From: Pseudomonas vlassakiae
GTDB taxonomy: Bacteria; Pseudomonadota; Gammaproteobacteria; Pseudomonadales; Pseudomonadaceae
Direction: 5' to 3'
Assembly: GCF_014269035.2 (NCBI RefSeq)
Contig: NZ_JABWRP020000007.1
Location: 186,001-250,000, forward strand
DNA: 64,000 bases
Part shown: one piece after another, positions 44,878-53,028 of the stretch
Position numbering within the stretch: the first letter of the stretch is position 1
How the letters are laid out: each line of letters begins with the position of its first letter
Translations under genes and position numbers: made by a program
The notes under the pieces: model-generated
Told to the model about the DNA's origin: nothing
Seen by the model: only the letters and a program-made list of their open reading frames with translations
The model's database searches: none

Positions 44878-46194
44878 TCAGGCCTTGGGGTTTCTGACGT
44901 AGCGCATCACCACCAGGCAGGCGATCAGGATCAGCGGGGCAATCGACAGCATGCCCATATAGCTGCTGCCGGTCAGGTCGTTGATCTTGCCCACCATCAC
45001 CGGCGCGACGATGCCGCTCAGCTGGCCGACCGAGTTGATCGCTGCGGTGCCGGTGGCAATGGCCAGGCCCGAGAAGGTCGACTGCGGAATGGTCCAGAAG
45101 ATCGGAATGGCGATGAAGGTGCCCGCCGTGGCCAGTACCAGCGCCGCCATCATCGCCCAGGACGAATCGGCGTACAGGCAGGCCAACAGGTAGCCCAGCG
45201 CCGAGGCCAGCAGACAATAAACGAGGTAGCGCTTGCGCTCGCCGGTGCGGTCGGAGCGCCGGGTCAGCAGCACCATGCCGATGCAGGCCACTACATAGGG
45301 CAGTGCCGACAGCATGCCGACCCACAGCATGTCCTGCACGCCGGACGACTTGATCAGGTGCGGCATCCAGAAGTTCAGGCCGTAGGAAGCGGTTTTCACC
45401 ACGTAGTAGATGAACGCCATGATCGCCACTTCACGGGTCAGCAGCACCCGCCAGATCGATCCCAGCACCGGCTTCTGCACGCGCCTGTCCTGGGCCAGGT
45501 TCTCCGCCAGCAGGTCTTTTTCCGGGCGGCTCAGCCATTTGGCCGACTCGATGTCGCGGTCCAGCTTCCACAGCACCAGCCCGCCCAGCAGCACGCACGG
45601 CAACCCCGACATCAGGAACAGCCAGTGCCAACCCGCCAGGCCCAGCACGCCGTCCATGGTCCCCAGCAGGAAACCCGCTGCCGGCCCACCCACCGCGCCG
45701 GCCAGGGGCACGGCGAGGAACCACAGCCCGTTCATCTTCGCCAGGTGCTTACGGGGGAACCAGCAGGCCAGGTAGAACAGGATCGCCGGGCCGAAACCGG
45801 CCTCCATCACCCCGATCAGGAAGCGCAGGAAATACAACGTGTACTGGGTGTAGGCGAACACCAGCGCTGCCGTGGCCAGGCCCCACGACACCATGATCCG
45901 GCAGATCCAGGCCGGCGCTCCGTAGCGCTTGAGGCCCAGGCTGCTCGGCACTTCGAACAACACGTAGCCGATGAAGAACATGCTCGCGGCCAGGCCATAG
46001 GCCGCGTCGCTCAGGCCCAGTTCAGCCTGCATCTGGGTCTTGGCAAAGCTGATGTTGATGCGGTCGAAATAGGAAAACAGGAAGCAGATGATGGCCAGCG
46101 GCATGATGCGCCAGGCCACGCGGCGGTACAGCAGCAGTTCGTCAATGTGGCTGTCGGCGCGCTCGCGCGCCACTTCGCCGGTCAAGGCAACCAT
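44878..46194 (-). CDS. MFS anion:cation symporter
   Basis: A 438-residue ACS-family protein with IICFLFSYFDRINISFAKTQ in helix 1, VMEAGFGPAILFYLACWFPR after TM4, and HLIKSSGVQDM in the later half. Members carry tartrate, phthalate and other organic acids with H+ or Na+. It is placed between OprD and the gamma-carbonic-anhydrase gene, so its cargo is probably the acid that the CoA-transferase activates. Confidence 0.87.
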   Translation of the reverse strand: MVALTGEVARERADSHIDELLLYRRVAWRIMPLAIICFLFSYFDRINISFAKTQMQAELGLSDAAYGLAASMFFIGYVLFEVPSSLGLKRYGAPAWICRIMVSWGLATAALVFAYTQYTLYFLRFLIGVMEAGFGPAILFYLACWFPRKHLAKMNGLWFLAVPLAGAVGGPAAGFLLGTMDGVLGLAGWHWLFLMSGLPCVLLGGLVLWKLDRDIESAKWLSRPEKDLLAENLAQDRRVQKPVLGSIWRVLLTREVAIMAFIYYVVKTASYGLNFWMPHLIKSSGVQDMLWVGMLSALPYVVACIGMVLLTRRSDRTGERKRYLVYCLLASALGYLLACLYADSSWAMMAALVLATAGTFIAIPIFWTIPQSTFSGLAIATGTAAINSVGQLSGIVAPVMVGKINDLTGSSYMGMLSIAPLILIACLVVMRYVRNPKA

Positions 46195-46261
46195 GGTGGA
46201 TCTCCATTCTTGTAATTATTGGAGAGCGACGGCGCCCGGTGTGGGCGCCGCGTGCAACGAA

Positions 46262-46786
46262 TCAACCAATGCGCACGAGCTTGTCCTTGAAGGCCTGGCC
46301 CTTGCGCACGTATTCGGCGGCATTGGCGTGCATGCCGGCGATGGCCTCAGGGCTCAGTTCACGCACCACCTTGGCTGGCGCCCCCAGGATCAGCGAGTTG
46401 TCGGGGAACACCTTGCCTTCAGTGACGATGGCGCCGGCACCGACCAGGCAGTTGCGGCCGATCACCGCGCCATTGAGCACCACGGCCTGGATTCCGACCA
46501 GCGCGCCATCGCCGATGCTGCAGCCATGCAGCATGGCCTGGTGGCCGATGGTGACATTGCGGCCCACGGTCAGGGCAAAGCCCGGGTCGGCATGCAGCAC
46601 CGCCCCTTCCTGCACATTGCTTTGCTGACCGATACGGATCGGCTCGTTGTCACCGCGCAGCACCGCCTGCGGCCACACGCTCGTGCCCTGTTCCAGGGTG
46701 ACGTCGCCGATGACCGTGGCATCCTCGGCAACGAAAGTTTCCGGATGAATGTGCGGCATCAGTGTGTCGTATCGATAGATTGCCAT
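46262..46786 (-). CDS. Gamma-carbonic-anhydrase/CaiE-type hexapeptide-repeat protein
   Basis: A 174-residue left-handed beta-helix protein with repeated hexapeptides and the metal-binding region RGDNEPIRIGQQSNVQEGA...LHADPG with NVTIGHQAMLHGC, which supply the three histidines of gamma-class carbonic anhydrases. Its start directly follows the CoA-transferase stop (TGAATG). Proteins of this type occur beside CaiB-like CoA-transferases (CaiE in carnitine loci). Whether it has carbonic anhydrase activity or a CoA-related role is unknown. Confidence 0.85.
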   Translation of the reverse strand: MAIYRYDTLMPHIHPETFVAEDATVIGDVTLEQGTSVWPQAVLRGDNEPIRIGQQSNVQEGAVLHADPGFALTVGRNVTIGHQAMLHGCSIGDGALVGIQAVVLNGAVIGRNCLVGAGAIVTEGKVFPDNSLILGAPAKVVRELSPEAIAGMHANAAEYVRKGQAFKDKLVRIG

Positions 46787-47989
46787 TCAGTGCACTCCCT
46801 GGGCCTGGTCGTCGGTTTTCAGCACACCGGCCGCGCACAGCTCGGCGATGTGTTCGTCGCTGTAGCCCAGCTCGCGCATGACCTTGTGCGTGTGTTCGCC
46901 AATCCGCGGGATCGGCCGGCGCGGCTGCAGGCGCTGGCCGTCCAGCGACAGCGGCAGCAAGGGCATCGGCGTGCTGCTGCCATCTTCCAGCAGCAGGTCC
47001 GCCATGCCACCGCTCTGGGTCAGGTGCGGGTCTTCGAACAGTTCTTCCGGGCGGCGGATCGGCGCGAACGGAATGCTGTTGGCCTCCAGTTCCAAGGCCA
47101 ATTGCTGGGCGTCAAGATTGGCGAACACCTCGGCCAGGTGCGCCAGCAGCCGTGGCCGTTGCAGTACCCGATCATTGTTGGTGGCCAAGGTCGGGTCATC
47201 GAGCAAAGCCGTCTGGCCCAATAGGCGGCACAGGGCCTGCCACTGGCCTTCACCCGTGGCAGCGACGAACATCTGCTCGCCGCCGGCGAAGGTGAACACG
47301 TCATAAATGGCCCAGGCACTGATGCGGTTGGGCATCGGCGCCGCGGCTTGGCCGGTCACTACGTACTGCTGCATGTGCTGGGCCGCAAGCAACACACAGT
47401 TCTCGTACAACGCGCTCTGCACTTCGCGGCCGACACCCGTGGTGGTGCGCTCGTTGAGCGCGGCCAGCACACCAATGGCGCCGAACATGCCCCCCATGAT
47501 GTCGTTCACCGAACTGCCGGCGCGCAGAGGGCGCCCCACCGGCCCGGTCATGTAGGCAAGGCCCGCCATCATCTGCACCACTTCATCCAGGGCCAGGCGG
47601 TTGTCGTACGGGCCACTGAGGAAGCCCTTGTGCGAGGCATAGATCAGCCGGGGGTTACGCTGGCGGAGCGTGGCGTAATCGAAACCCAGCGTGTGCATGC
47701 GCCCGGGCTTGAAGTTTTCGATGAACACGTCGGCGCTGTCGATCAGCGCCAGCACCGCCTCACGGCCCTGGGGCGTGTCGAGGTCGACGGCGATGCACTG
47801 CTTGTTGCGGTTGAAGGTACGGAAGAACCCCGCCCCCGCCCCGAGCAACCGGCGTGTGCCGTCACCACGGGTGGGCTCGACCTTGATCACTTCGGCACCC
47901 AGGTCGCCAAGGATCATGCCGCAGGTGGGGCCCATGACCATGTGCGAAATCTCGACGACACGAATGCCGTCCAAAGGGAGTCTGGACAT
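46787..47989 (-). CDS. Class III CoA-transferase, CaiB/BaiF family
   Basis: A 400-residue CoA-transferase with the family start GIRVVEISHMVMGPTCGMIL and the SGPYDNRLALDEVVQMMAG region carrying the catalytic Asp that forms a mixed anhydride. It moves CoA between acids, for example from succinyl-CoA. It overlaps the HMG-CoA lyase stop by 1 base (TAATG). Coupling to the lyase suggests it makes a 3-hydroxy-3-methylglutaryl-CoA-like thioester. Confidence 0.9.
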   Translation of the reverse strand: MSRLPLDGIRVVEISHMVMGPTCGMILGDLGAEVIKVEPTRGDGTRRLLGAGAGFFRTFNRNKQCIAVDLDTPQGREAVLALIDSADVFIENFKPGRMHTLGFDYATLRQRNPRLIYASHKGFLSGPYDNRLALDEVVQMMAGLAYMTGPVGRPLRAGSSVNDIMGGMFGAIGVLAALNERTTTGVGREVQSALYENCVLLAAQHMQQYVVTGQAAAPMPNRISAWAIYDVFTFAGGEQMFVAATGEGQWQALCRLLGQTALLDDPTLATNNDRVLQRPRLLAHLAEVFANLDAQQLALELEANSIPFAPIRRPEELFEDPHLTQSGGMADLLLEDGSSTPMPLLPLSLDGQRLQPRRPIPRIGEHTHKVMRELGYSDEHIAELCAAGVLKTDDQAQGVH

Positions 47990-48909
47990 TAGGCATTTCC
48001 TGGATAGTTGAGCGGCAGGCCGGCGCGGGCGATGGCGCCGTAAAGCGGTTCATCCGGCAGCGCCTCACGCAGCAGCTGGCGCGAGGCGATCAGCGCCGGC
48101 AGGTCGATGCCGGTGTCGAAGCCCATGCTCTGCAGCATGAACACCAGGTCCTCGGTCACCGTGTTGCCCGAGGCACCCGGTGCGAACGGGCAACCGCCAA
48201 GCCCGGCAAGCGATGCATCCAGCTCGCGGATGCCCTGCTGCACCGCCACCAGGCTGTTGGCCAGAGCCAGGCCACGGGTGTCGTGGAAGTGCGCGGCGCG
48301 CAGGCGTTCGCCGGCAATGGCACGCACGGCCTGGATCACCGTCGCTACCTGGCCAGGGTTGGCATAGCCCGTAGTGTCGCCCAGCGAAACCAGGTCGCAG
48401 CCGGCCTCGATCACCTGTCGGGTCAGCTCGCACAGGTCGGCCAGGGGCACCTCACCCTGGCGGGTGCAGCCAAAGGCCACCGACATGCCGGCGATCATCT
48501 GCACCTCATGACGCCCCAGTTCGCTGCGCAGCTGGCACATGCGCCCCAGCTCTTCGACCATCTCCTGTGGCGTGCGCCGCACGTTGGCCAGGCTGTGGGC
48601 CATGCTGACCGATACCGGCGCGATAATCCGCTGGGCGCCGGACTCCAGCGCATCCTGCGCACCGCGCAGATTAGGCGCCAGCACCGTCACCAGCAGGTCG
48701 GGATAGGTCAGGGCGTGGGCCACCACTTGCCTGGCATCGGCCATCTGGGGCAGCAGCCGGGCCGGCACGAACGAGGCGACTTCCATATGGCGCACGCCAG
48801 CGGCATAGGCACCGTCGATCCAGCGCAGCTTGGCGGCGGTCGGCATCACCGCTTGCAGGCTTTGCAGCCCATCGCGCATGCCGACTTCGTTGATTGTTAT
48901 TGTTGTCAT
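47989..48909 (-). CDS. Hydroxymethylglutaryl-CoA lyase family protein
   Basis: A 306-residue DRE-TIM metallolyase with INEVGMRDGLQSLQ (catalytic Arg and metal Asp), SLGDTTGYANPG, a histidine pair in HFHDTRG, and the C-terminal GLGGCPFAPGASGN signature with the active-site Cys. It cleaves HMG-CoA or a similar 3-hydroxy-3-alkylacyl-CoA into acetyl-CoA and a 3-keto acid. ATG 48909 is chosen (GAGAGA upstream); the longer frame adds 15 unrelated residues. Unlike the leucine-pathway lyase, it is not beside methylcrotonyl- or isovaleryl-CoA genes but with a CoA-transferase. Confidence 0.92.
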   Translation of the reverse strand: MTTITINEVGMRDGLQSLQAVMPTAAKLRWIDGAYAAGVRHMEVASFVPARLLPQMADARQVVAHALTYPDLLVTVLAPNLRGAQDALESGAQRIIAPVSVSMAHSLANVRRTPQEMVEELGRMCQLRSELGRHEVQMIAGMSVAFGCTRQGEVPLADLCELTRQVIEAGCDLVSLGDTTGYANPGQVATVIQAVRAIAGERLRAAHFHDTRGLALANSLVAVQQGIRELDASLAGLGGCPFAPGASGNTVTEDLVFMLQSMGFDTGIDLPALIASRQLLREALPDEPLYGAIARAGLPLNYPGNA

Positions 48910-49007
48910 CACGGTCTCTCTGTCTGAAGCGTGGAGCCAGACTAAGAGCAGCACGGCAGGCAGAAAAGACGTGTTTCACGGGCTGATCCATCGTCAGCCG
49001 CGATGGA

Positions 49008-49919
49008 TCAACCCCGTGACTGCCAGGCCGGCGCGCGCAGCAGCAAATGGTCGAGCAGGCGACGCGCAGACAGGCTCAAGGCATGCCGGTCGCGCATGCA
49101 GATGACGAACTCGCCTAGCGCCCAGTCATCGGTCAGCGGGATCACCCGCAGGTCGAACAGCTGCGCATAGCGCGCCACCGCCTCCTGCGGGAACACCGCC
49201 AGGCCCAGGCCGAACTGCACCAGGCGATAGGCCGCGTCGAACGACGACACGTACGAGCGAAAGCGCAGTTCCTTGCCCGCTGCCTCGGCGCTATTGCGCA
49301 TGAAGGTATTGAGCGTGGCGAAGGCCGACAGGCCCAGGTGCTCGTAATCCAGCGTCTCTTCGAAGGCGATGCTGCCACGCCCGGCCAACGGGTGATCGGC
49401 GCCGACCACCACGGCCAGGTGATCCTGACGGTACGGCACGAACTCCAGGTCGCCGACGGCCATGGACTTGCGGCAGATGCCCAGGTCGGCACTGCCCTCC
49501 GCTACCCCGCGTACCACGTCGGGGCTGAAGCGCTCCTCAATATCGGCCTGGACCAGCGGGTTGTCGAACATGAACGCCGACAGTTCCTCGGGCAGGAACT
49601 CCATAATCGACGACACATTGGCCAGCACCCGCACATGCCCACGAGCGCCTTCGGCGTACTCGCTCAACTCGCTGTCCAGGCGCTCCATGGCCCGGGTCAG
49701 GCCACGCGCATGGCGCAACAGGGCAAGGCCCGCCGGGGTCGGCTCGACACCCCGCTTGCTGCGCTTGAGCAACGCCGTGCCAAAGCGTGCCTCGATATCC
49801 GATATCCGCTTGCTGACCGCCGACGGCGCCATGAATGCCCGTTCGCTGGCGCGGGCGATGGTGCCGGCTTCGCAGACCATGATGAACAGGTGCAACGACA
49901 GGTGATCGAGAGGCTGCAT
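49008..49919 (-). CDS. LysR-family regulator upstream of the HMG-CoA lyase operon
   Basis: A 303-residue LysR with the HTH ARASERAFMAPSAVSKRISDIEARFG. It lies 98 bases upstream of the lyase gene in the same orientation and is divergent from another LysR at 50010. ATG 49919 starts the conserved sequence. It may control the OprD-to-lyase genes. Confidence 0.86.
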   Translation of the reverse strand: MQPLDHLSLHLFIMVCEAGTIARASERAFMAPSAVSKRISDIEARFGTALLKRSKRGVEPTPAGLALLRHARGLTRAMERLDSELSEYAEGARGHVRVLANVSSIMEFLPEELSAFMFDNPLVQADIEERFSPDVVRGVAEGSADLGICRKSMAVGDLEFVPYRQDHLAVVVGADHPLAGRGSIAFEETLDYEHLGLSAFATLNTFMRNSAEAAGKELRFRSYVSSFDAAYRLVQFGLGLAVFPQEAVARYAQLFDLRVIPLTDDWALGEFVICMRDRHALSLSARRLLDHLLLRAPAWQSRG

Positions 49920-50009
49920 GGCGGTACCTGATCGGGAAAGGGCAGCCATCCTAGCACCTGCCAGGCCGCATAAGACCGTATCATGGCCGCTCTACTTCAG
50001 AGGCCCGCC

Positions 50010-50861
50010 ATGTTCGACTGGGAAGATCTGCGCCATTTCTCCGCCTTCATCAGCACCGGCTCGCTGTCCGCTGCGGCTAGGCAGCTGGGCGTCGACCACG
50101 CCACCGTGGCCCGGCGCATCGCCGCGCTGGAAGCCGCCTTGAACCTCAAGCTGGTCGACCGCCGCCCCAGGGCCTACGCGCTGACCGACGAAGGCCGCCG
50201 GGTCGGCGAATATGCCGAGCAGATGACCCAGTCGTCGTTCGCCCTGGAGCACTTTGCCAATGCCGGCCAGCAGCAGGTCGAAGGCGAAGTGGTGCTGGCC
50301 GCCCCGCCCGCGCTGCTCGGCAGTATCATCGCCCGGCAGCTGGATGCGCTGTTGCAACGCTACCCGCAACTGCGCCTGAAGCTGGTCGGCAGCAAGTCGC
50401 GAGCCTCACTGGCCCGCCGTGAAGCCGATATCAGCATCACCCTGGCCAGGCCCACCGAGCCGACGCTGGTCGCCAGCCTGCTGGGTTATCTGGATTACCG
50501 CTTGTACGCCGCCCCCGCCTACTTGCGCAGCACGGGCACGCCACGCTACATCGGCTACGACGAATCCCAGGCCAAGTCACCGCAGCAGCAGTGGCTGCTC
50601 AGCCAGACCGGCAACCAGCCCTTGGTGTTGCAGAGCAACGACCTGCGCATCCAGGCCCAGGCGGCTGCCGGCGGGGTCGGTATCGCTTGCCTGCCGGCGT
50701 TCATGGCGCAGGAGCATGGCCTGGCGGTCGCCGGCAAGGATGAACAGACCATGAGCATCGAGATCTGGCTGGCCGTGCACGAGGATGTACGCAACACGCC
50801 GCGCATCAAGGCCGTCACCGACTTCCTGCAGCAACAGGTCAAACCGCTGTTGCGCTTGTGA
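50010..50861 (+). CDS. LysR-family regulator
   Basis: A 283-residue LysR starting MFDWEDLRHFSAFISTGSLS with the HTH VDHATVARRIAALEAAL. AGAGG lies 6 bases before ATG 50010. Its closest neighbour is the aldo/keto reductase 100 bases downstream, the likely target. Confidence 0.86.
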   Translation: MFDWEDLRHFSAFISTGSLSAAARQLGVDHATVARRIAALEAALNLKLVDRRPRAYALTDEGRRVGEYAEQMTQSSFALEHFANAGQQQVEGEVVLAAPPALLGSIIARQLDALLQRYPQLRLKLVGSKSRASLARREADISITLARPTEPTLVASLLGYLDYRLYAAPAYLRSTGTPRYIGYDESQAKSPQQQWLLSQTGNQPLVLQSNDLRIQAQAAAGGVGIACLPAFMAQEHGLAVAGKDEQTMSIEIWLAVHEDVRNTPRIKAVTDFLQQQVKPLLRL

Positions 50862-50960
50862 ATTTATGCGGATTGCGCCTGCACCGATTCGGGATTTCCG
50901 CAGCCAGCCATCACCGCTAAGCTTCCCTGCGTCGCACAACCGATCACTGAGGAGCAGCGG

Positions 50961-51956
50961 ATGCAATACGTCAAACTGGGCAACACCGGCCTGGACATCT
51001 CGAAACTCTGCCTGGGCTGCATGACCTTCGGCGAGCCGGACGCCGGCACCCACCCCTGGACCCTGGGCGAAGCCGACAGCCGCCCGATCATCCGCCACGC
51101 CGTCGAGCAGGGCATCAACTTCTTCGACACCGCCAACAGCTACTCGGCCGGCACTTCGGAGATCATCCTCGGCAAGCTGCTCAAGGAGTACACCCGCCGC
51201 GACGAGACAGTGATCGCCACCAAGGTGTTCTTCCCCGCCAACATGTGGGAAGGCAGCACCCGCCCCAACGAGCAAGGCCTGTCACGCAAGGCCATCATGG
51301 CCAACATCGACGCCAGCCTGACCCGCCTGGGCACTGATTACGTCGACCTGTACCAGATCCACCGCTGGGACTACCACACGCCCATCGAAGAGACGATGGA
51401 AGCCCTGCACGACGTGGTCAAGGCCGGCAAGGCGCGCTACATCGGCGCGTCGTCGATGTATGCCTGGCAGTTCGCCAAGGCCCAGCAAGTGGCGGCCAGC
51501 AACGGCTGGAGCCGCTTCGTGTCGATGCAGAACTACCTGAATCTGATCTACCGCGAGGAGGAGCGCGAGATGATCCCGCTGTGCCTCGACCAGGGTGTCG
51601 GCCTGATGCCATGGAGCCCGATGGCCCGCGGCCGGCTGACCCGCCCCCATGGGCAGCAGACTGAACGCACCCGCACCGACATTTCCGGGCAGTCATTCTA
51701 TGAAAAGACCGAAGTGGAAGATGGCCGGGTGATCGACGTGGTCGAGCAGATCGCTGGCGAGCGCGGCGTGCCGATGGCGCAGGTGGCGTTGGCCTGGGTG
51801 CTGGGCAAGCGTGGGGTGTCGGCGCCGATTGTCGGGGCCTCGAAAGTGGCGCAGCTGGATGATGCGATTGCCGCATTGGCGTTCCAGCTGAGCAGTGATG
51901 AAGTTGCCCGGCTGGAAGCGCCCTATGTGCCGCATGCGGTGACCGGGTTCAAGTAA
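50961..51956 (+). CDS. Aldo/keto reductase
   Basis: A 331-residue NADPH-dependent oxidoreductase with the tetrad elements: Asp and Tyr in FFDTANSYSAGTSE, Lys in ATKVFFP, and His in YQIHRWD. GAGGAG lies about 7 bases upstream. Belongs to the YajO/Tas-like branch active on small aldehydes and ketones; substrate unknown. Confidence 0.88.
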   Translation: MQYVKLGNTGLDISKLCLGCMTFGEPDAGTHPWTLGEADSRPIIRHAVEQGINFFDTANSYSAGTSEIILGKLLKEYTRRDETVIATKVFFPANMWEGSTRPNEQGLSRKAIMANIDASLTRLGTDYVDLYQIHRWDYHTPIEETMEALHDVVKAGKARYIGASSMYAWQFAKAQQVAASNGWSRFVSMQNYLNLIYREEEREMIPLCLDQGVGLMPWSPMARGRLTRPHGQQTERTRTDISGQSFYEKTEVEDGRVIDVVEQIAGERGVPMAQVALAWVLGKRGVSAPIVGASKVAQLDDAIAALAFQLSSDEVARLEAPYVPHAVTGFK

Positions 51957-51963
51957 GCCTGGG

Positions 51964-53028
51964 CTAGTACCCGGTCATCTCCAGATAGCCCCGCCCCTGC
52001 GCGTTGCCACTGACCCGCACCGGCCCCTCCCAGTAAGGGAACCGCGTGCCCATCCAGGCCTTGGCCTGCACCGCCTCGACCTGCACATCCAGGGCCATGG
52101 CGGGCACCTGCACCCGCCAGCGGGTCGGCACGCGCTTGCCGTTGTCCTGATCGGTCCAGGCCAGCGGCGTCAGCTCGACCTCAGCCCCCTGCAGCGCCCG
52201 TACCTGCCCGTCAGGGCCAACCCAGGTGCCGGCCCGGTACGGCTGCCCCCGATCTTCACGCACCTGAAACAGCATCAGCTTGGCGCCACTGCCCAGGTGC
52301 AGCGAAAACCAGTCCCAGCCACTTTGCCCGGCCGCCAGCGGTTGGCTGCTCCACTCCCGGTCAAGCCAGGCCTGCCCGGTTACTTGAACACGCTGCCCGT
52401 CCCGCTCGATCTCGCCACTGACCTGGTAGAACGGCTGGCTGTAATAGTACGAAGCCTGACCTTTACCGGACTTCTCGCTGTAACCCCGATCGCCGTGCAG
52501 CACCAGCGGCTTGTCGCTTGCCAGGGTCAAGTCATAGCCAAAGCCTTGGCCACTGGCATGCATCTGCAAGCGGTGGATGCTGTCATCGCCTTGCAGCGAC
52601 CAGTTGTTGATCCAGGCCCGGAACGGCCCGGTTTCGACGCCGGCCTGGCCAATGCCGCCACGTGCCAGCGTTTCGCCGACCTGGTGGCCGCTCTGGTCGG
52701 TCAGGGCAGCGTGGCCCATCCACAGGTTGGGGCTGTTCCAGGCGTGGGTCTCGAGGCCGGGGCGCAGGGCTGAGCGGAACAACGTCCATTGCACGCCCCA
52801 GTCACGGCCCTGGGCATCACGCAGGTTGGCCGTGACGTACCACCATTCGATGCGATAGCCATCGTGGGCGCCGTGGTCACGGGGGAACACCAGCGCAGTG
52901 TCCCGCATAACCTGCTTGAACGCTGCCGCCTCGGCACCGAGCCCTGCATAACTCCTGGCCGGCGGCGCAGGGGCGTCACACCCGACCAGCAGCAGGCAGG
53001 CCAGCAACAGCCCGGCTTCAACCTTCAT
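51964..53028 (-). CDS. Lipoprotein with lipocalin-like (AttH/CrtC-type) domain
   Basis: A 354-residue lipoprotein with lipobox LLVGC (Cys near residue 17) and sequence such as RIEWWYVTANLRDAQGRDWG and GYSEKSGKGQASYYYSQPF, the signature of the AttH domain also seen in carotenoid 1,2-hydratase (CrtC) N-terminal regions. It is not a carotenoid gene; no carotenoid genes are near. ATG 53028 overlaps the permease stop by 11 bases. AttH is the periplasmic partner of the AttEFG ABC exporter-like system. Confidence 0.82.
   Translation of the reverse strand: MKVEAGLLLACLLLVGCDAPAPPARSYAGLGAEAAAFKQVMRDTALVFPRDHGAHDGYRIEWWYVTANLRDAQGRDWGVQWTLFRSALRPGLETHAWNSPNLWMGHAALTDQSGHQVGETLARGGIGQAGVETGPFRAWINNWSLQGDDSIHRLQMHASGQGFGYDLTLASDKPLVLHGDRGYSEKSGKGQASYYYSQPFYQVSGEIERDGQRVQVTGQAWLDREWSSQPLAAGQSGWDWFSLHLGSGAKLMLFQVREDRGQPYRAGTWVGPDGQVRALQGAEVELTPLAWTDQDNGKRVPTRWRVQVPAMALDVQVEAVQAKAWMGTRFPYWEGPVRVSGNAQGRGYLEMTGY

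Noticed and set aside
43553..45325. Open frame extending the OprD gene 163 codons upstream through the MFS gene
   Set aside because: The extension overlaps a confident MFS gene in another frame and precedes a proper signal peptide at 44836; it is not a fusion protein.
51964..53028. Carotenoid biosynthesis gene (CrtC)
   Set aside because: Only the lipocalin-like domain is shared; the protein is a lipoprotein coupled to an ABC/FtsX pair and no carotenoid genes are present.
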